This document shows, one piece after another, positions 15,364 to 23,696 of a stretch of 41,329 nt of DNA. Numbering within the stretch: position 1 is the first letter of the stretch; every line of letters starts with the position of its first letter. The position numbers and the translations under genes are program-made. Location of the stretch: contig JAIBAI010000024.1 in the NCBI GenBank assembly GCA_019695235.1, positions 1 to 41,329 of the forward strand. The letters are read 5' to 3'. Under the pieces are notes generated by a model. It was given only the letters and a program-made list of their open reading frames with translations, was not told the origin of the DNA and ran no database searches. This stretch comes from Bacteroidia bacterium (GTDB lineage Bacteria > Bacteroidota > Bacteroidia > M30B66).

Positions 15364-16092
15364 ATGTCGCAAAGCGCTTCTTTAGAAATGCCTGTTAAAA
15401 AGCTTTGGGGCGGCGGGACTTCTCCCTTCGGTACCAGCTATGGAAAACTCATGATGTGGTTTTTCCTTATTTCAGATGCATTTACTTTTTCATCTCTTTT
15501 AATTTCATTGGGTTACGCCCGGTATGTACATGCCGACGCATGGCCTGTTGTAGAGAATGTATTTTACCACTTCCCTTTTGTGCATGGGCACTTGCCCCTG
15601 TTATATGTAGGGTTGATGACCTTCATTCTGATTATTTCCAGCGTTACAATGGTGTTGGCAGTAGATGCAGGTCATACCAATAATAAAAAAGGGGTTTTGT
15701 TCTGGCTGGGTCTCACCGTAATAGGCGGTTTGGTGTTTTTAAGCTCACAAGCTTGGGAATGGTACACCTTTATCGTAGGCAATCCTGAAGGCAAACTGAT
15801 GCAGATTGTGAATGCCGAGGGGCAGACAGTAATGGCCACCGTACATGGAGCCAATTTGCAGTACAATGAGTATGGGCATACCTTGTTTGCCAATTTCTTC
15901 TTTTTCATCACCGGCTTCCATGGCTTTCACGTATTCACCGGCGTTTTACTCAACGCAATTGTGTGGATTCAGGCCTATAACGGTGTCTTTGAACGGAGAG
16001 GCCATTATGAAATGGTTGAAAAAGTTGGCCTTTACTGGCACTTTGTTGACCTAGTATGGGTTTTTGTATTCACTTTCTTTTATCTGCTTTAA
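15364..16092 (+). CDS. coxC: Cytochrome c oxidase subunit III
   Basis: The 242-aa integral membrane protein belongs to the haem-copper oxidase subunit III family. Helices include KLMMWFFLISDAFTFSSLL, HLPLLYVGLMTFILIISS and the conserved SSQAWEWYTF with its acidic residue. FFFFITGFHGFHVFTGVLL and YWHFVDLVWVFVFTFFYLL complete the typical C-terminal signature. Subunit III stabilises the oxidase and its proton uptake. It starts a cluster of oxidase accessory genes, with subunit IV following after 9 bp. Subunits I and II and haem A synthesis genes are not in the window. Bacteroidota often carry two adjacent subunit III genes; only one is present here. Confidence 0.95.
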   Translation: MSQSASLEMPVKKLWGGGTSPFGTSYGKLMMWFFLISDAFTFSSLLISLGYARYVHADAWPVVENVFYHFPFVHGHLPLLYVGLMTFILIISSVTMVLAVDAGHTNNKKGVLFWLGLTVIGGLVFLSSQAWEWYTFIVGNPEGKLMQIVNAEGQTVMATVHGANLQYNEYGHTLFANFFFFITGFHGFHVFTGVLLNAIVWIQAYNGVFERRGHYEMVEKVGLYWHFVDLVWVFVFTFFYLL

Positions 16093-16101
16093 TTCGAACT
16101 C

Positions 16102-16488
16102 ATGATTCAGGAAATAGATCAGTCATTTCAGTATAGCCAACCGCACGCACGAACTCCTGAGCAATCAAGGGCGGTTCGCAAAAAGATTCTGATGGTTACC
16201 TTGCTTTTGTCGGCGATTACCATCTTCGAAGTAGCGGTTGGCATCATCTGGTCAAAAACCCATGTTGGCGCAACATCTGGCACCTGGCAGCTGATTAAAT
16301 ACACTTACATTGTATTAACGTTGATCAAAGCCGGATATATTGTCCTGGTGTTTATGCACCTGGGTGATGAGAGCAAAAGCCTGCGTACAACCATCTTATT
16401 GCCCTTCATTCTGATAATCTATTTTATTTGGATAATGCTCATCGAAGGCAATGACATCGTTCAGTACCTCCAGAGCGTGCTGAAATAA
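16102..16488 (+). CDS. Cytochrome c oxidase subunit IV family protein
   Basis: The 128-aa protein has three transmembrane helices (ILMVTLLLSAITIFEVAVGIIW, YTYIVLTLIKAGYIVLVFMHL and TILLPFILIIYFIWIMLI, each about 20 residues). This is the pattern of the prokaryotic subunit IV/CtaF family. The KAGYIVLVFMHLGDE motif is diagnostic. It probably helps assemble or stabilise the CuB region of the oxidase. It lies between subunit III (9-bp gap) and SCO (3-bp gap), confirming membership in a single transcript. Confidence 0.92.
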   Translation: MIQEIDQSFQYSQPHARTPEQSRAVRKKILMVTLLLSAITIFEVAVGIIWSKTHVGATSGTWQLIKYTYIVLTLIKAGYIVLVFMHLGDESKSLRTTILLPFILIIYFIWIMLIEGNDIVQYLQSVLK

Positions 16489-16491
16489 GCC

Positions 16492-17169
16492 GTGAAGAAA
16501 ACCATTTTATTGCTACTGATACTGATTTTCCCAACAGTAGCATATCTTCTTTTCACGCAGGGAAAGCACAACTTCCGCGACTTACCTTATTATGGAATCA
16601 AAACACCAGGCGAGCAGCCCGGTGATACCATATACCATAGTATTCCGGCATTTGAATTGACAAATCAAGACGGGAAGCCTTACGGTAGTAAGGACCTTGA
16701 GGGCAAGATTTATGTAGCCAACTTCTTCTTTACAAGCTGTCCTTCGATTTGCACTGAAATGCAAACGCTGATGAAGAAGGTGCATGATGATGACAATTTC
16801 ACAAAGTTGGAAGATTTCAAACTGGTTTCTTTCACCGTTGACCCTGCACGTGATACACCTGAAAAATTGCGTCAATTCAGTGAAAGAGTGCAGGCTACCC
16901 CGGGCAGGTGGCAGTTTCTTACCGGCGAAAAAGACTCAATATATTCAATAGCCTATAAAGGTTATCTGGCAAATGCAATGGAAGACAGCCTTGCTCCTGG
17001 TGGATTCCTGCATAGTGACTTATTGTTCCTCATTGACCGTGACAAGCACATCCGGGGCATTTACCAGGGCACTTCTTTAACCGATGTAAAGCGCCTGATA
17101 GACGAGATAAAGGTATTAATTGCCGGATATAATTCAGCTAAAAAAGGCAATACCAACCCGGTTAAGTAA
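16492..17169 (+). CDS. SCO family copper chaperone
   Basis: The 225-aa protein is a membrane-anchored thioredoxin-fold SCO protein (Sco1/SenC/PrrC). One N-terminal helix (residues 4-22) precedes the periplasmic domain. Copper ligands are C83 and C87 in SCPSIC and H174 in GFLHSD. It delivers copper to, or reduces cysteines in, the CuA site of oxidase subunit II. The start is GTG, three bases after the subunit IV stop, chosen because it gives a complete signal anchor. TVDPARDTPEKL is the usual SCO segment. Context in an oxidase cluster agrees with this role. Confidence 0.95.
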   Translation: MKKTILLLLILIFPTVAYLLFTQGKHNFRDLPYYGIKTPGEQPGDTIYHSIPAFELTNQDGKPYGSKDLEGKIYVANFFFTSCPSICTEMQTLMKKVHDDDNFTKLEDFKLVSFTVDPARDTPEKLRQFSERVQATPGRWQFLTGEKDSIYSIAYKGYLANAMEDSLAPGGFLHSDLLFLIDRDKHIRGIYQGTSLTDVKRLIDEIKVLIAGYNSAKKGNTNPVK

Positions 17170-17175
17170 CAGGAA

Positions 17176-17712
17176 ATGAATGTAAATCCGGAGCGCAAGT
17201 ACAAGCCGATTATTGTAGGTATCGCCATTCTGATACCGGTGGTAGTAGCCATCCTTGCTTATATTCCGGAAGCCCGCATTCTGGGTGATTTTAATTATTA
17301 CCGCCTGCCATTAATCAATGCGGTACTTAATGGAACAGTCTTCCTGTTGCTGATAGCCTCATTTATTGCCATCAGGAACAAGCAGGTTTTGCTTCACAAA
17401 CGGTTAAATACAAGTGCCATAGCATTATCGTTTGTGTTTTTGGTTTGTTATATTCTGTACCATGCAGCTGCTGTTGAAACCCCTTATGGTGGCACCGGAA
17501 CCATGCGAACAGTGTATTATGTGGTACTTATTTCACATATTTTACTTTCGGCAATCATTGTACCGATGGTGCTGATAACGTATATCAGAGGGCTTACCGG
17601 CAAATATGAGCGGCACAAGAAAATTGCCCGGTACACCTGGCCTATATGGCTCTATGTGACCTTTTCTGGTGTTCTGGTCTATTTTATGATTTCACCCTAT
17701 TACCCCAACTGA
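17176..17712 (+). CDS. DUF420 family membrane protein (CtaM-like)
   Basis: The 178-aa protein has about five transmembrane helices and matches DUF420. Members of this family, such as CtaM of Gram-positives, are needed for caa3/aa3-type oxidase maturation. Conserved features include YYRLPLINAVLNG, LHKRLNTSAIALS, YILYHAA and HKKIARYTWPIWLYVTFSGVL, with histidines that could contact haem or copper. It begins 6 bp after SCO with AGGA just upstream, in the same order as in many Bacteroidota oxidase clusters. A possible hairpin (17724-17744) follows the stop. Confidence 0.9.
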   Translation: MNVNPERKYKPIIVGIAILIPVVVAILAYIPEARILGDFNYYRLPLINAVLNGTVFLLLIASFIAIRNKQVLLHKRLNTSAIALSFVFLVCYILYHAAAVETPYGGTGTMRTVYYVVLISHILLSAIIVPMVLITYIRGLTGKYERHKKIARYTWPIWLYVTFSGVLVYFMISPYYPN

Positions 17713-17723
17713 GCCCTCAGGAA

Positions 17724-17744
17724 GCTGCATTGCCTTTTTGCAGC
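17724..17744 (+). terminator. Hairpin after DUF420 gene
   Basis: GCTGCA and TGCAGC form a 6-bp stem with a 9-nt loop, 11 bp after the DUF420 stop. There is no downstream T-run, so it is only a weak terminator candidate. Confidence 0.3.
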
Positions 17745-17764
17745 AAGAATCTGATTAGTTTCAA

Positions 17765-17772
17765 TATCTTTG
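17765..17772 (+). promoter_or_regulatory. -7 box TATCTTTG of CxxC membrane protein
   Basis: An exact TAnnTTTG match lies 4 nt before the ATG at 17777. The small protein therefore has its own promoter even though it lies at the end of the oxidase cluster, and its mRNA should be leaderless. Confidence 0.5.
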
Positions 17773-17776
17773 CCTT

Positions 17777-18010
17777 ATGAAAACCTTCCGGATTATCGCA
17801 CTCAGCTGTTTTCTGATAATAACCGCACCGGGCAGTTCTGTAATGGCGCAGTGCGCTATGTGCAAAGCCACTGTAGAATCAAACCTGTCGGGTGAGAAAA
17901 CCATCGGTAAAGGTTTAAACAATGGCATTCTTTATCTAATGACCATTCCCTACATTATCTTGGGCAGCTTTGGCTATATGGTGTATAAAAACAGAAAAGG
18001 CCGGGCTTAG
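17777..18010 (+). CDS. Small CxxC membrane protein next to oxidase genes
   Basis: The 77-aa protein begins with a signal-like helix (residues 5-24, ending VMA), giving a mature protein that starts QCAMCKA. A short Ser/Gly-rich stretch follows, then one transmembrane helix (ILYLMTIPYIILGSFGYMVY) and a basic tail. The Cys-x-x-Cys pair would sit right at the outer face of the membrane, a plausible site for copper or thiol-disulphide chemistry. I know no named family. Position after SCO and DUF420 suggests a role in oxidase assembly (inference). It has a separate promoter, and the end of the gene is embedded in a strong hairpin. Confidence 0.85.
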   Translation: MKTFRIIALSCFLIITAPGSSVMAQCAMCKATVESNLSGEKTIGKGLNNGILYLMTIPYIILGSFGYMVYKNRKGRA

Positions 18011-18017
18011 CCCGACC
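17999..18017. terminator. Convergent terminator hairpin
   Basis: GGCCGGGC-TTA-GCCCGACC forms an 8-bp stem with one mismatch and a 3-nt loop, followed on the plus strand by CATTTTCTC. It overlaps the TAG stop of the CxxC gene and lies 25 bp from the htpG stop, a good position for a bidirectional terminator. Confidence 0.55.
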
Positions 18018-18041
18018 ATTTTCTCTGTTAGTACCCTGGGT

Positions 18042-19862
18042 TTATTCCTGGTCAATTAATGCCACACTGCGCTTGATAAAGCGGGTAAGCTCTTCACCTT
18101 TCAGGAGGTTTTGTGACAGCATTGCCAAATCTTTTGCCTGGTCAATAAGCCTGGTTTGTTTATCCGTATCAGGGGTATTGAGGATTTTGCCAAATAGTGC
18201 GTGATTGGTATTGACTACCAGGTTAAAGCTCTCCGGCATATCGCGCATAAAATCATTGCCGCCGCCTACCATTGACATATCTTTCATGCGGCGCATAAAT
18301 TCAGGGCGGGTAATCATAAATGGGGCATCCTGCTCACTGAGTGCCTCCATCTGCACATGAAACCGTACCGGGTCAATTTGTTTTTCTACCAATGGTTTTA
18401 ATTGGTCCTGTTCTTCCTGACTAAGCTTCGATATGCGTGGTTCATCCCGGGCAATCAGCTTATCAATAGTATCGGCATCAACCCTTGTAAAGCGTGTTTT
18501 CTCATGCTTCGACTCCAGATGATTTACCAGGTGAGCATCCAGAGGGCTGTCCATCACCAATACATCATATCCCCGCTCCTTAGCCTGCTCAATAAAGCCA
18601 TGCTGTTCTTTTTCATTGGCAGAATACAGCAGAATAGTATTTCCGTCCTTATCGGTTTGTGCCGCTTTCACTGTATTGATATACTCCTCCACTGTATAAA
18701 ATTTTCCGGAAGTACTTCTCAGCAAATTGAACTTAGATGAACGTTCAGCGAATTTCTCATCACTTAGAATGCCGTACTGGATAAACATCTTAATGTCTTC
18801 CCATTTGGCTTCAAAATCTGTGCGATCGTTTTTAAATAACTCTTCCAGCTTATCTGCTACCTTCTTTGTGATATGTGCGCTGATTTTTTTCACATTGCCA
18901 TCTGCCTGCAAATAGGAGCGGCTTACATTCAGTGGAATATCAGGAGAATCAAGAACGCCATGCAGTAAGGTGAGAAAATCTGGAACGATGCCCTCAACCG
19001 AATCGGTAACATAAACCTGGTTCGAATAGAGCTGTATTTTGTTTTTCTGCACCTCAAAGTTTCGTTTTAACTTAGGGAAATAAAGAATTCCGGTAAGATT
19101 AAACGGAAAATCAACGTTCAGGTGGATATTGAATAATGGATCTTCTGAAAAGGGATACAATTCTTTGTAAAACGCCTGGTAGTCATCATTTGAAAGCTCA
19201 GCCGGTTTTCTTGTCCATGCCGGATGGGTATTGTTGACTTGCTTTTCGTTGAAGAAGATAGGTACAGGCAGGAATTTACAGTATTTGTTCAGCAGATTTT
19301 CAATCCGTGCATCTTCAAGAAATTCGAGCGAATCGTCGTTAATATGCAGGATGATATCCGTTCCTCTTTCAGCTTTTTCGGCAGGTTCAAGGGTAAACTC
19401 AGGGCTTCCGTCACATTCCCAGCGCACGGCCTTTGCCTTATTTACGAACGAGCGTGTAATGATTTCGACCTTTGATGCCACCATGAAAGAAGAGTAAAAA
19501 CCCAGGCCAAAATGGCCAATCATAGCATTTGCCTCTGGTTTATCCTTGTATTTCTCAACAAACTCTTCTGCCCCTGAGAAGGCAATCTGGTTAATGTATT
19601 TTTCTACCTCATCGGCTGTCATTCCGATGCCTTTGTCAGAAATGGTCAGTGTTTTATTTTCCTTGTTGATTTTTACACTGACGCTTAACTCGCCCAAATC
19701 ACCTTTCATTTCGCCCGTTGCCGACAGGGTTTTAAGTTTTTGGCTGGCATCGGTTGCATTTGAAACCAGTTCCCTGAGGAAGATTTCATGGTCACTGTAA
19801 AGGAATTTTTTAATAATCGGAAATATGTTTTCCGTGTTCACATTGATTTTTCCGCTACTCAT
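18042..19862 (-). CDS. htpG: Molecular chaperone HtpG (Hsp90)
   Basis: The 606-aa protein is the bacterial Hsp90, an ATP-dependent cytosolic chaperone. GHKL ATPase motifs are clear: ELVSNATDAS (motif I), ISDKGIGMT (motif II) and GHFGLGFYS (motif III). The middle domain contains KFLPVPIFF and GILYFPK, and the C-terminal dimerisation domain ends near ALIDQE. The length fits the shorter HtpG form of Bacteroidota. The start at MSSGKINVNTE is preferred over a TTG seven codons upstream. The expected ISDKGIG and NVSRSYLQ segments are intact, and no frameshift is present. I could not find a convincing -7 box or heat-shock operator before it. Confidence 0.97.
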   Translation of the reverse strand: MSSGKINVNTENIFPIIKKFLYSDHEIFLRELVSNATDASQKLKTLSATGEMKGDLGELSVSVKINKENKTLTISDKGIGMTADEVEKYINQIAFSGAEEFVEKYKDKPEANAMIGHFGLGFYSSFMVASKVEIITRSFVNKAKAVRWECDGSPEFTLEPAEKAERGTDIILHINDDSLEFLEDARIENLLNKYCKFLPVPIFFNEKQVNNTHPAWTRKPAELSNDDYQAFYKELYPFSEDPLFNIHLNVDFPFNLTGILYFPKLKRNFEVQKNKIQLYSNQVYVTDSVEGIVPDFLTLLHGVLDSPDIPLNVSRSYLQADGNVKKISAHITKKVADKLEELFKNDRTDFEAKWEDIKMFIQYGILSDEKFAERSSKFNLLRSTSGKFYTVEEYINTVKAAQTDKDGNTILLYSANEKEQHGFIEQAKERGYDVLVMDSPLDAHLVNHLESKHEKTRFTRVDADTIDKLIARDEPRISKLSQEEQDQLKPLVEKQIDPVRFHVQMEALSEQDAPFMITRPEFMRRMKDMSMVGGGNDFMRDMPESFNLVVNTNHALFGKILNTPDTDKQTRLIDQAKDLAMLSQNLLKGEELTRFIKRSVALIDQE

Positions 19863-19960
19863 GTTACAAATTTTTCCTCGCAAATTTCAAAGCCTGTGCC
19901 ATTATTAAACAACTGCCATTTTGTCAACTTTTGAGAACAATACAAGCAGCGCAATTTGGC

Positions 19961-19968
19961 TACTTTTG
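19961..19968 (+). promoter_or_regulatory. -7 box TACTTTTG of WD40 gene
   Basis: An exact TAnnTTTG match lies 4 nt before the ATG at 19973. It argues against the in-frame TTG at 19931 as the start. Confidence 0.5.
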
Positions 19969-19972
19969 CCGG

Positions 19973-20902
19973 ATGGAAGTACATGTACAAAGGCATGCAC
20001 AGCTTCAGGGGCACAAAGCACCGGTGTATTTTACAGGCAATTCAGCTAAGGCACGACATATTTATTCTGGCGGTTCCGATCGCATGCTGGTTGAGTGGGA
20101 CATTGAAACTGGCATGAACACTGGTGTAATTTGCCAGACTCCGGGAGTAATATACACTGCCTGTGTTTTACCCGGAGAGAATATATTGCTGGTAGGCAAT
20201 GCAAATGGTGGCATCCATGTAATTAACCTGGCACAGAAACAGGAAGTAAAATACTTACTTGCCCATCGCAACGGTGTCTTTCGGTTGAAAGTTTCAACTG
20301 ATGGCACGCAGTTTTATGCCTTAGGAGGCGATGGGGTATTTTCAGTTTGGGATGCCCATCACTTCAAGTGTATTTTTCAGGCAAATCTCGCACAAGGAAA
20401 ATTGAGGGATATCGCGCTGCACCCAAACGGGCAACAAATAGCGCTTGCCTGTGGTGATGGCTTTATCAGGATACTTTCAAGTGAAACTTTTCAGGTGATG
20501 GATGCATGGCAGGCGCATGAAAGCTCAGTGAATGCAGTAGTATATCATCCGGAAGAAAACATTCTGATAAGTGGCGGGAAGGATGCCCATTTAAACGTCT
20601 GGGACCTTCAGGCTCCCGGAACGGCGATTTGTAAAATTCCGGCACATAACTACGCCATATATTCAATTGTTTTTCATCCGGACACTAAAATTTTCGCTAC
20701 CGGCAGTCGTGACAAAACCATTAAACTTTGGAATACTATTGATTTTTCATTTCTGATGCGCATAGACCATGCTACCCATGAGGGGCATCAACGTTCAGTA
20801 AACAGTCTGTATTGGTCAGATTACCAAAACTTACTGGTTTCAACAGGAGATGATCGTATTGTCATGCTTTGGGATATCCATACCCTAAATACTGAATCCT
20901 GA
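19973..20902 (+). CDS. WD40 repeat beta-propeller protein
   Basis: The 309-aa protein consists of seven WD40-type repeats and little else, so it should fold into one complete seven-bladed propeller. Blade ends are visible as VEWD, FSVWD, LNVWD, IKLWN and VMLWD. The blade-opening histidines sit in QGHKAPVYF, AHRNGVFRL, AHESSVNAV, AHNYAIYSI and GHQRSVNSL. There is no signal peptide, so it is probably cytosolic. The partner is unknown; such propellers act as protein-binding platforms. It diverges from htpG across a short spacer and is followed by the PPIase gene, which may be separately transcribed. Confidence 0.88.
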   Translation: MEVHVQRHAQLQGHKAPVYFTGNSAKARHIYSGGSDRMLVEWDIETGMNTGVICQTPGVIYTACVLPGENILLVGNANGGIHVINLAQKQEVKYLLAHRNGVFRLKVSTDGTQFYALGGDGVFSVWDAHHFKCIFQANLAQGKLRDIALHPNGQQIALACGDGFIRILSSETFQVMDAWQAHESSVNAVVYHPEENILISGGKDAHLNVWDLQAPGTAICKIPAHNYAIYSIVFHPDTKIFATGSRDKTIKLWNTIDFSFLMRIDHATHEGHQRSVNSLYWSDYQNLLVSTGDDRIVMLWDIHTLNTES

Positions 20903-20968
20903 TTAAGGCTTATATTTCTTTGAATATCGCTGATGTTCTGTTATTTTCGCAGCCTTAATTTTTTGAAA

Positions 20969-23011
20969 ATGACACTCAGAAGCATTTGTTTACCTGTTTG
21001 CCTGCTAATATTTTCGGCAGGCATTGTTCAAGGCCAGGCCGGCAAAACTGCAAAGGTTCAGAAAACCATAGCAAAACAAAAGAAAGACCCGGTTGTGTTA
21101 CAGCCTGTAGCACCCGTTGATCCGGTACTGTTAACAGTAGGAGGAGATCCGGTAAGTAAAGGTGAATTTGAGAGTATTTATCGCAAGAACAATCAAAAAG
21201 ACAGTCCAAGTGACCGTAAAGCATTAGAAGAATACCTTGAGTTATTCATCAATTTCAAATTGAAGGTTAAGGCTGCGAAAGAATTAGGAAAAGACACCGT
21301 AAAAGGCTTTAAATCAGAGCTTCGCGGCTATCGTAAGCAATTGGCACAACCTTACCTGAATGATAAGCAGGTAACGGAGCACCTGATAGATGAGGCGTAC
21401 CAACGTATGAAAAAAGATGTTCGTGCAAGCCATATACTGGTGAAACTGCCTGCCGATCCACTTCCAAAAGATACCCTTGCCGCATGGAATAAGGCAATTG
21501 AAATCCGTAATCGTCTTATCAAAGGAGAGGATTTTAGCAAATTGGCCGAAACCATGTCAGACGACCCCTCAGCAAAGCAAAACCATGGTGACTTAGGCTA
21601 TTTCAGCTCTATGATGATGGTTTACCCGTTTGAAAATGCTGCTTATACTACCCCGGTAGGGCAAATCAGTATGCCTGTACGTACCAAATTCGGATATCAT
21701 ATTTTAAAAGTTGCAGATATACGTGATGCCCGTGGCCAGGTTCATGTGGCACATGTGATGGTACAGATACGTGAAAATGCCTCTGACTCAGTAGTTGAGA
21801 AGGTTCGCAAGAAAGTTGATGAGATTTATCAAAAAGCCATTGCCGGAGAAGATTTCGCAAAGCTGGCTTCTACGTATTCAGATGACCGCACTTCGGGTCG
21901 TAATGGTGGGGAATTGCCTTGGTTTGGTGCCGGAAAAATGGTACCGGAGTTTGAAAATGCTGCGTTTGAGCTGAAAGAAGTGGGAGATATTTCAAAACCG
22001 ATACGTTCACCTTATGGGTTCCATATCATTAAACTTCTGGGTAAAAAGCCAGTTCAATCGTTTGAAGAGGTAAAAAGCGACCTCAAACAAAAGATTGCCA
22101 AAGACTCCCGTTCACAGGTAAGTCGTAACGCAGTAATTGACCGTGTTAAAGCAGAGGCAGGGTTTACAGAGCAGGCCAAAGCACTGAACGAACTGATTAG
22201 CAAGGTTGACACATCATATCTGAAGGGTAAATGGACAACTGACAAGGTAGCCAATCCTGGTGCTGTTTTGTTTAGTGTTGGCACCGAGCCTACCTACCAG
22301 ATGGATTTTGCCAAATTCATTGCTGAGAACCAGACAAGCCATCCGAAAGATGCATCAGTTGAAGCCCTGGTTCGTAAGGCTTATGAAGCTTTCCGCGACG
22401 ACCGGATTATTGCTTATGAAGATGCCCGTCTGGAGCAGAAATATCCTGAATTCAGAATGTTGATGCAGGAGTACCATGATGGCATACTGTTATTCGATAT
22501 CACAGACCAGCTGGTTTGGTCAAAAGCGCTGAAAGACACTGCTGGCCTTGAGGCTTTTCATGAACAGAACAAAATGAAATACATGTGGGGCGACCGTGTG
22601 GAGGCAGTAGTTTATAAGTGTAAGGACGAGAAAACAGCGAAGGCTGTGCGTAAAATGGTTGAGAAACGTGCAAAAAAAGGATACAGCACCGATGCCATCA
22701 AAAAGAAAATCAACGAAAAATCTGAGCTGAACCTACAAACTGAAGAAGGCACCTATTCAAAAGGTGACAACGAGTCAGTTGACAAAGTAAGCTGGATTGT
22801 CGGTATCAGTCCTGATGCGAAGAGCGATAATGGTTCTGTAAGTTTTGTAGAAATCCGCAATGTACTTGCCCCTGCTCCCAAAACACTTCAGGAAGCCAAA
22901 GGCCTTATCACTGCCGATTACCAATCATTCTTAGAGCAGGAGTGGATAAAGGAACTGCGTGCAAAATACAAGGTGGATGTAAATCGTGAAGTATTTGACA
23001 GCATTCGGTAA
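20969..23011 (+). CDS. Periplasmic parvulin-type peptidyl-prolyl isomerase (SurA/PpiD-like)
   Basis: The 680-aa protein has a signal peptide (MTLRSICLPVCLLIFSAGIVQG) and an N-terminal chaperone-like helical region containing LELFINFKLKVKAAKELG. Two tandem PpiC/parvulin domains follow, at about 150-252 (ASHILVK, GDLGYFSS, FGYHILKV) and 258-360 (VAHVMVQ, GGELPWFG, YGFHIIKL). The C-terminal ~310 residues are of no family I recognise. It probably assists folding of outer-membrane proteins in the periplasm. The ATG at 20969 is chosen because it gives a standard signal peptide; the in-frame ATG at 20933 would add 12 unrelated residues. It converges on mnmD with a 16-bp gap. Confidence 0.93.
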   Translation: MTLRSICLPVCLLIFSAGIVQGQAGKTAKVQKTIAKQKKDPVVLQPVAPVDPVLLTVGGDPVSKGEFESIYRKNNQKDSPSDRKALEEYLELFINFKLKVKAAKELGKDTVKGFKSELRGYRKQLAQPYLNDKQVTEHLIDEAYQRMKKDVRASHILVKLPADPLPKDTLAAWNKAIEIRNRLIKGEDFSKLAETMSDDPSAKQNHGDLGYFSSMMMVYPFENAAYTTPVGQISMPVRTKFGYHILKVADIRDARGQVHVAHVMVQIRENASDSVVEKVRKKVDEIYQKAIAGEDFAKLASTYSDDRTSGRNGGELPWFGAGKMVPEFENAAFELKEVGDISKPIRSPYGFHIIKLLGKKPVQSFEEVKSDLKQKIAKDSRSQVSRNAVIDRVKAEAGFTEQAKALNELISKVDTSYLKGKWTTDKVANPGAVLFSVGTEPTYQMDFAKFIAENQTSHPKDASVEALVRKAYEAFRDDRIIAYEDARLEQKYPEFRMLMQEYHDGILLFDITDQLVWSKALKDTAGLEAFHEQNKMKYMWGDRVEAVVYKCKDEKTAKAVRKMVEKRAKKGYSTDAIKKKINEKSELNLQTEEGTYSKGDNESVDKVSWIVGISPDAKSDNGSVSFVEIRNVLAPAPKTLQEAKGLITADYQSFLEQEWIKELRAKYKVDVNREVFDSIR

Positions 23012-23027
23012 ATTCAGCGTTTAGGTA

Positions 23028-23696
23028 TTATTCACATGCTCCCTGCGGTTTCACTGCACGGAGCATGTGTCGTTTAAAGGCAGGCCCTGGCAGTCGGCTT
23101 ACCTTCAAACCTTCGCTTGTCAGGATGCGGCGCACTTCACCTTTGGCACAATAGCTAACCCAAACGGCTGCAGGGCTCATCATAGCAATTGTTTTTGCGA
23201 GGGCATCACGGCCCCATAATTCAGGCTGCACAGCAGGCCCAAATGCATCGTAAAAAACCAGGTCGAATAGCTCATCCTCCTGAAAATCTTCGAGCCCCTG
23301 TTTGAAAACCCGGCAGGTGAAACGACCTTCAGCCAGTTCAACAGGTTGATTATAGGCATCATGTACTTTTTTGAAAACATCCTTGTCTAAACCATCGAAG
23401 CGCACCTGAGCCAGGATTTCATCCGGGAGCGGGAAAGGTTCAAGGCCTGTGTAATTGACCTTTAGTGATTGATTTCCAAACACCTCCTGATATACTAGAC
23501 TGGCATTCAAACCCGTTCCGAAGCCTACTTCCAATATGCGAACAGGCTTTGAAGATGGGGCCAAGAAACGCAAGCCATTTTCGATAAAAACATGCATGGA
23601 TTCACTGAACGCACCATGTTTTGAATGGTAAGTCTCCTGCAGCTCCTCGTGAAAGAGGCTGGTGCTTTGGTCAGCAGTTTCAAAAAGGCGTATCAA
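23028..23696 (-). CDS. mnmD: tRNA 5-methylaminomethyl-2-thiouridine methyltransferase MnmD
   Basis: The ~222-aa protein is the stand-alone methyltransferase half of bacterial MnmC, which performs the final SAM-dependent methylation of mnm5s2U34 in tRNA. Family motifs are YHSKHGAFSESMHVFIENGL, the SAM loop LEVGFGTGLNA, LVFYDAFGPAVQPELW and YCAKGEVRRIL. No FAD oxidase domain is fused. Family proteins begin about ten residues before this FETADQS segment. The TTG at 23696 gives that length and overlaps the upstream stop as TTGA. The alternative GTG at 23735 adds 13 residues and requires a 43-nt overlap. Its end contains a 10-bp inverted repeat. Confidence 0.9.
   Translation of the reverse strand: MIRLFETADQSTSLFHEELQETYHSKHGAFSESMHVFIENGLRFLAPSSKPVRILEVGFGTGLNASLVYQEVFGNQSLKVNYTGLEPFPLPDEILAQVRFDGLDKDVFKKVHDAYNQPVELAEGRFTCRVFKQGLEDFQEDELFDLVFYDAFGPAVQPELWGRDALAKTIAMMSPAAVWVSYCAKGEVRRILTSEGLKVSRLPGPAFKRHMLRAVKPQGACE
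23033..23069. terminator. 10-bp inverted repeat at the mnmD 3' end
   Basis: CACATGCTCC and GGAGCATGTG are perfect 10-bp arms around a 17-nt loop. They lie inside the last codons of mnmD and 22 bp after the PPIase stop. The stem is strong enough to end or protect the PPIase transcript, although only CGTTT follows on the plus strand. Confidence 0.45.

Noticed and set aside
19931..19972. TTG start adding 14 residues to the WD40 protein
   Set aside because: The promoter box TACTTTTG lies inside the extension, 4 nt before the ATG at 19973.
20933..20968. Upstream ATG of the parvulin protein
   Set aside because: It would bury the signal peptide behind 12 extra residues that include aromatic and charged ones.
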